NCBI RefSeq assembly: GCF_026262505.1
Contig: NC_067205.1
Location: 62,001-126,000 of the forward strand
Reading direction: 5' to 3'
Source: Trichomonas vaginalis G3
Taxonomy: Eukaryota; Parabasalia; Trichomonadida; Trichomonadidae
DNA length: 64,000 bases
Part shown: in pieces, positions 62,346 to 64,000 of the stretch
Numbering within the stretch: the first letter of the stretch is position 1
Layout: the number at the start of each line of letters is the position of its first letter
The notes under the pieces: generated by a model
What the model was told of the DNA's origin: nothing
Databases searched by the model: none
The model's input: only the letters and a program-made list of their open reading frames with translations
Made by a program: the position numbers and the translations under genes

Positions 62346-62426
62346 GTACGGGTATCGTCTTCAATCAAGACCACTGTTCTCAAATTTGAGAACTTTACAC
62401 CAAAAAATTTCTTGAAAAATAACGGG

Positions 62427-62551
62427 TCTTGTCTTGAAAAAGTAAAAGACTTGTCTTGAAAAAGTAAAAGACTTGTCTTGAAAAAGTAAAAGACTTGTCT
62501 TGAAACAATAAAAGACTTGTCTTGAAAAAGTAAAAGACTTGTCTTGAAACA
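62427..62551. repeat. 22-bp minisatellite, block 2 (about 5 units)
   Basis: Same unit as block 1, separated from it by about 80 bases that hold the palindrome TCTCAAATTTGAGA. It ends right at an ATG (62552). Confidence 0.85.
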
Positions 62552-62639
62552 ATGACCGACATAGACCCAGCAGATGAGGCAATTTACATTATAGAGCTAC
62601 CTGAGCCATCTTTGGTGTCAAGCTTGAAAAATAAACGCT
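62552..62639 (+). other. short open stretch right of the minisatellite
   Basis: ATG at 62552 followed by about 30 codons (MTDIDPADEAIYIIELPEPS) that run into the end of the reverse gene. Uncertain; listed because of the mirrored ATG at the left edge of the minisatellite. Confidence 0.2.
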
Positions 62640-63254
62640 TTACATGTATTTTTCAGCAACTTCGTCAAATACTTTTATAGCTTTGTCGATCTCATCTACT
62701 TCAAACGTTTCTTTACCTCTCGTGGGAGCACCATACAATTTCTCAAACTTTTCAAGTAGTTCTGTTTCAGCAGCTCTCATATCGTTAACGAACGCAACCT
62801 TAACTCTATTGACTATACTGTCATATCTTTGAGTTATATTAAATGTTCTTCCTATCTTATATCTCTTTGTATTGAAGTCCTTCGGTTTCTGAACGATGTA
62901 AAGTAAGCCTTCACAGCAACGTTCCGTATCGAATGAACCATATGTTATGAAATTATATCCAACAACTGGGTCAATCCAGAACAAAACTACTGGTATAAGA
63001 CTTTTGTCTATAAGATATGCTCTTGTTCCATAGAATCTTACTGATATCATAAGCTCAGGATTTCTTGTCAAAATTTTCTGAGTTGAAGCATTTTTAACCC
63101 AGTCGTGGGATGTTTTCTTTTCAGATAGTGTTAGAATGTCTGACAAAGAATATTTTTTGTATTTCTTTGAGTATCTTACGTTTAAATCACCTATTCTAAC
63201 CACTTTGGTGTCATTGTCTATCTTTTTAACTGTTTCAAACTCAGTGCTTGTCAT
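62640..63254 (-). CDS. KilA-N-like plus GIY-YIG (MUG113/T5orf172-like) protein
   Basis: A 204-residue minus-strand protein. Residues about 20-115 resemble a KilA-N-type DNA-binding region (YSLSDILTLSEKK, SHDWVKN, GTRAYLIDKSLIPVVLFW). Residues about 125-204 look like a GIY-YIG nuclease of the MUG113/T5orf172 kind: GLLYIVQKP, YKIGRTFNITQRYDSI with the catalytic-type Arg region, and AAETELLEKFEKLYG with a Glu. This pairing is frequent in large DNA viruses and mobile elements. It may nick or bind DNA; specificity unknown. Confidence 0.7.
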   Translation of the reverse strand: MTSTEFETVKKIDNDTKVVRIGDLNVRYSKKYKKYSLSDILTLSEKKTSHDWVKNASTQKILTRNPELMISVRFYGTRAYLIDKSLIPVVLFWIDPVVGYNFITYGSFDTERCCEGLLYIVQKPKDFNTKRYKIGRTFNITQRYDSIVNRVKVAFVNDMRAAETELLEKFEKLYGAPTRGKETFEVDEIDKAIKVFDEVAEKYM

Positions 63255-63329
63255 TTCCTGTTCTTACATACAAAATAAAAAAATAAAAAAAATAAAAACT
63301 AACGCTATTTTTTTATCTTGTATAAAAGA

Positions 63330-63415
63330 TATGATTTCAGGGATTTTTTTACGAAGTGCAAAAGTTCTCTTCGTCAAAAAAATACAGTTATATCATGAAA
63401 TTTGGTCATTTTTTC
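63330..63415 (+). repeat. flanking direct repeat, left copy
   Basis: Begins ATGATTTCAGGGATTTTTTT and ends near GAAATTTGGTCATTTTTTCA. It recurs nearly identically at 63757-63842. Together the two copies bracket the tandem array. Confidence 0.75.
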
Positions 63416-63720
63416 ACGATTTTCATGAGTTTTAGGCGACTACGGTTTTTCTCCCACTCGCATTTTTTCACGATTTTCATGTGTTTTAGGCGACTACGGT
63501 TTTTTCCGTACTCGCAATTTTTTACGATTTTCATGAGTTTTAGGCGACCAGGTTTTTCTCCCACTCGCAATTTTTCACGATTTTCATGAGTTTTTTTTAC
63601 GATTTTCGTACGGAATCTCTACCCTCGGTTTTCCGAGGGTCGCATTTTTTCACGATTTTCATAGAGTTTTTTTACGATTTTCGTACGGAATCTCGACCCG
63701 CGGTTTTCTACCGGTCGCAA
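63410..63720 (+). repeat. imperfect tandem array with CACGATTTTCATGAG units
   Basis: Three units of about 54 bases (TTTTCACGATTTTCATGAG, then TTTTAGGCGAC, then CCCACTCGCA) followed by two longer variants. The variants carry ACGATTTTCGTACGGAATCT and a strong hairpin such as CCCTCGG-TTTT-CCGAGGG. Each unit closes with complementary GCGA and TCGC words, so it can fold. Confidence 0.75.
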
Positions 63721-63756
63721 ACATATGAGGAAATTCATGAAATTTGGTCATTTTTT

Positions 63757-63842
63757 CATGATTTCAGGGATTTTTTTACGAAGAGTAAAAGTTCACTTCG
63801 TCAAAAAAATACAGTTATATCATGAAATTTGGTCATTTTTTT
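63757..63842 (+). repeat. flanking direct repeat, right copy
   Basis: Near-identical to 63330-63415 with a few substitutions (GAAGAGTAAAAGTTCACTTC versus GAAGTGCAAAAGTTCTCTTC). The right edge is 25 bases from the second leader repeat. Confidence 0.75.
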
Positions 63843-63867
63843 CAGCAAAAATATATTTTAGGTGGAA

Positions 63868-63963
63868 CCAGGTCCCTCGGTCCCTCGGTCCCTCGGTCCC
63901 TCGGTCAAATGAACTTCTCTGAAAAAGTGTGACAACATGACATTTTGACAACAACACAGGAAA
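63868..63963 (+). repeat. leader repeat, right copy, four octamers
   Basis: Same order as 52030-52115: four GGTCCCTC units, then GAACTTCTCTGAAAAAG, GACAACATGACATTTTGACA and an ACAGGAAAT-like end. Same orientation as the left copy. Confidence 0.85.
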
Positions 63964-63978
63964 TAGACTTCATCGTCA

Positions 63979-64000
63979 ATGAGTGTAAATCAGGCAAAAA
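63979..64000 (+). CDS. start of a further gene of the element, cut by the window edge
   Basis: ATG at 63979 (MSVNQAK) runs off the right edge, 15 bases after the second leader repeat. Too short to identify. Confidence 0.4.

Larger units (their letters stand above)
51960..64000 (+). mobile_element. Polinton/PLV-like virus-like element, right end outside window
   Basis: A fossil virus-like element of the Polinton/Maverick and Polinton-like-virus kind. Parts in order: leader repeat; large basic coiled-coil protein; double-jelly-roll capsid candidate; small structural candidates; SF3 helicase; small proteins; packaging-type ATPase; 22-bp minisatellite; KilA-N-like plus GIY-YIG-like protein; a repeat block; and a second leader repeat with a new gene starting at the edge. 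The main frames look long and largely whole in the part seen, so it may be fairly young. The left border is approximate (no terminal repeat recognised). No polymerase or integrase lies in the window. Gene spacing is tight and mostly on one strand, unlike the host regions. Confidence 0.8.

Noticed and set aside
61859-62383. Repeat-rich proteins translated from the minisatellite
   Set aside because: The unit length of 22 is not a multiple of three, so frames rotate; the translated repeat is an artefact.
62056-62551. CRISPR array
   Set aside because: The 22-bp units are directly abutting with no unique spacers, in a eukaryote-type window without cas genes.
52030-63963. LTR-type direct repeats of a retroelement
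   Set aside because: The repeats are only about 90 bases, lack TG...CA ends, and the genes between are capsid, helicase and ATPase types with no gag or reverse transcriptase.

Overview
The window is protist nuclear DNA and most likely comes from a trichomonad (Parabasalia), probably Tritrichomonas or a close relative. The evidence is: very AT-rich intergenic DNA; compact genes with no obvious introns; TCA-type Initiator (Inr) motifs a few bases upstream of several start codons; proteins carrying Rab, G-alpha, BEACH, F5/8-C and glycine-rich domains; and large families of short, cysteine-bearing beta-helix surface-like proteins. The species call is inference, because no rRNA or other species marker lies in the window.

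Layout, 0-21.9 kb: an MFS sugar transporter (162-1364, -); a small protein with an A-M-x-N-L-x-V-K-P motif (-); a secreted beta-helix protein (4610-5701, +); a predicted pseudokinase (-); a frameshifted F5/8-C protein (-); glycogen branching enzyme (-); a small basic protein (-); a Rab5-like GTPase (+); a beta-helix protein (+); an ALK-type glycine-rich protein with no visible start (-); a G-protein alpha subunit with a long charged tail (+); and a helical-repeat protein (-). 21.9-28.3 kb: five tandem beta-helix paralogues, all on the minus strand. Four keep a near-constant spacing to a conserved upstream motif, and three have TTG where the other two have ATG. 28.6-41.7 kb: V-ATPase subunit B (-), a coiled-coil protein (+), a CAMK-like kinase (-), a second Rab that lacks an ATG (+), a 59-residue HMG-box protein (+), a coiled-coil protein (-) and S-adenosylmethionine synthetase (+). 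A 1.05-kb non-autonomous DNA transposon with 15-bp inverted ends and an 11-bp target duplication follows (41711-42759). Next come a near-copy of the 4.6-kb beta-helix gene (43369-44451, +) and a 6.8-kb BEACH-domain gene read in four overlapping frames (44855-51633, +).

From about 51.96 kb to the right edge the DNA is a Polinton/PLV-like virus-like element, treated here as a fossil. It carries a large basic and coiled-coil protein, a probable double-jelly-roll capsid protein, small structural candidates, an SF3 helicase, a packaging-type ATPase, and a KilA-N-like plus GIY-YIG-like protein. It also has three kinds of non-coding repeat. Its right end, and any polymerase or integrase, lie outside the window.

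The most interesting host signal is the beta-helix family. One part is a dispersed pair whose differences almost all change amino acids. The other is a tandem set without signal peptides and mostly without start codons, which could be a donor archive for a variable surface protein.
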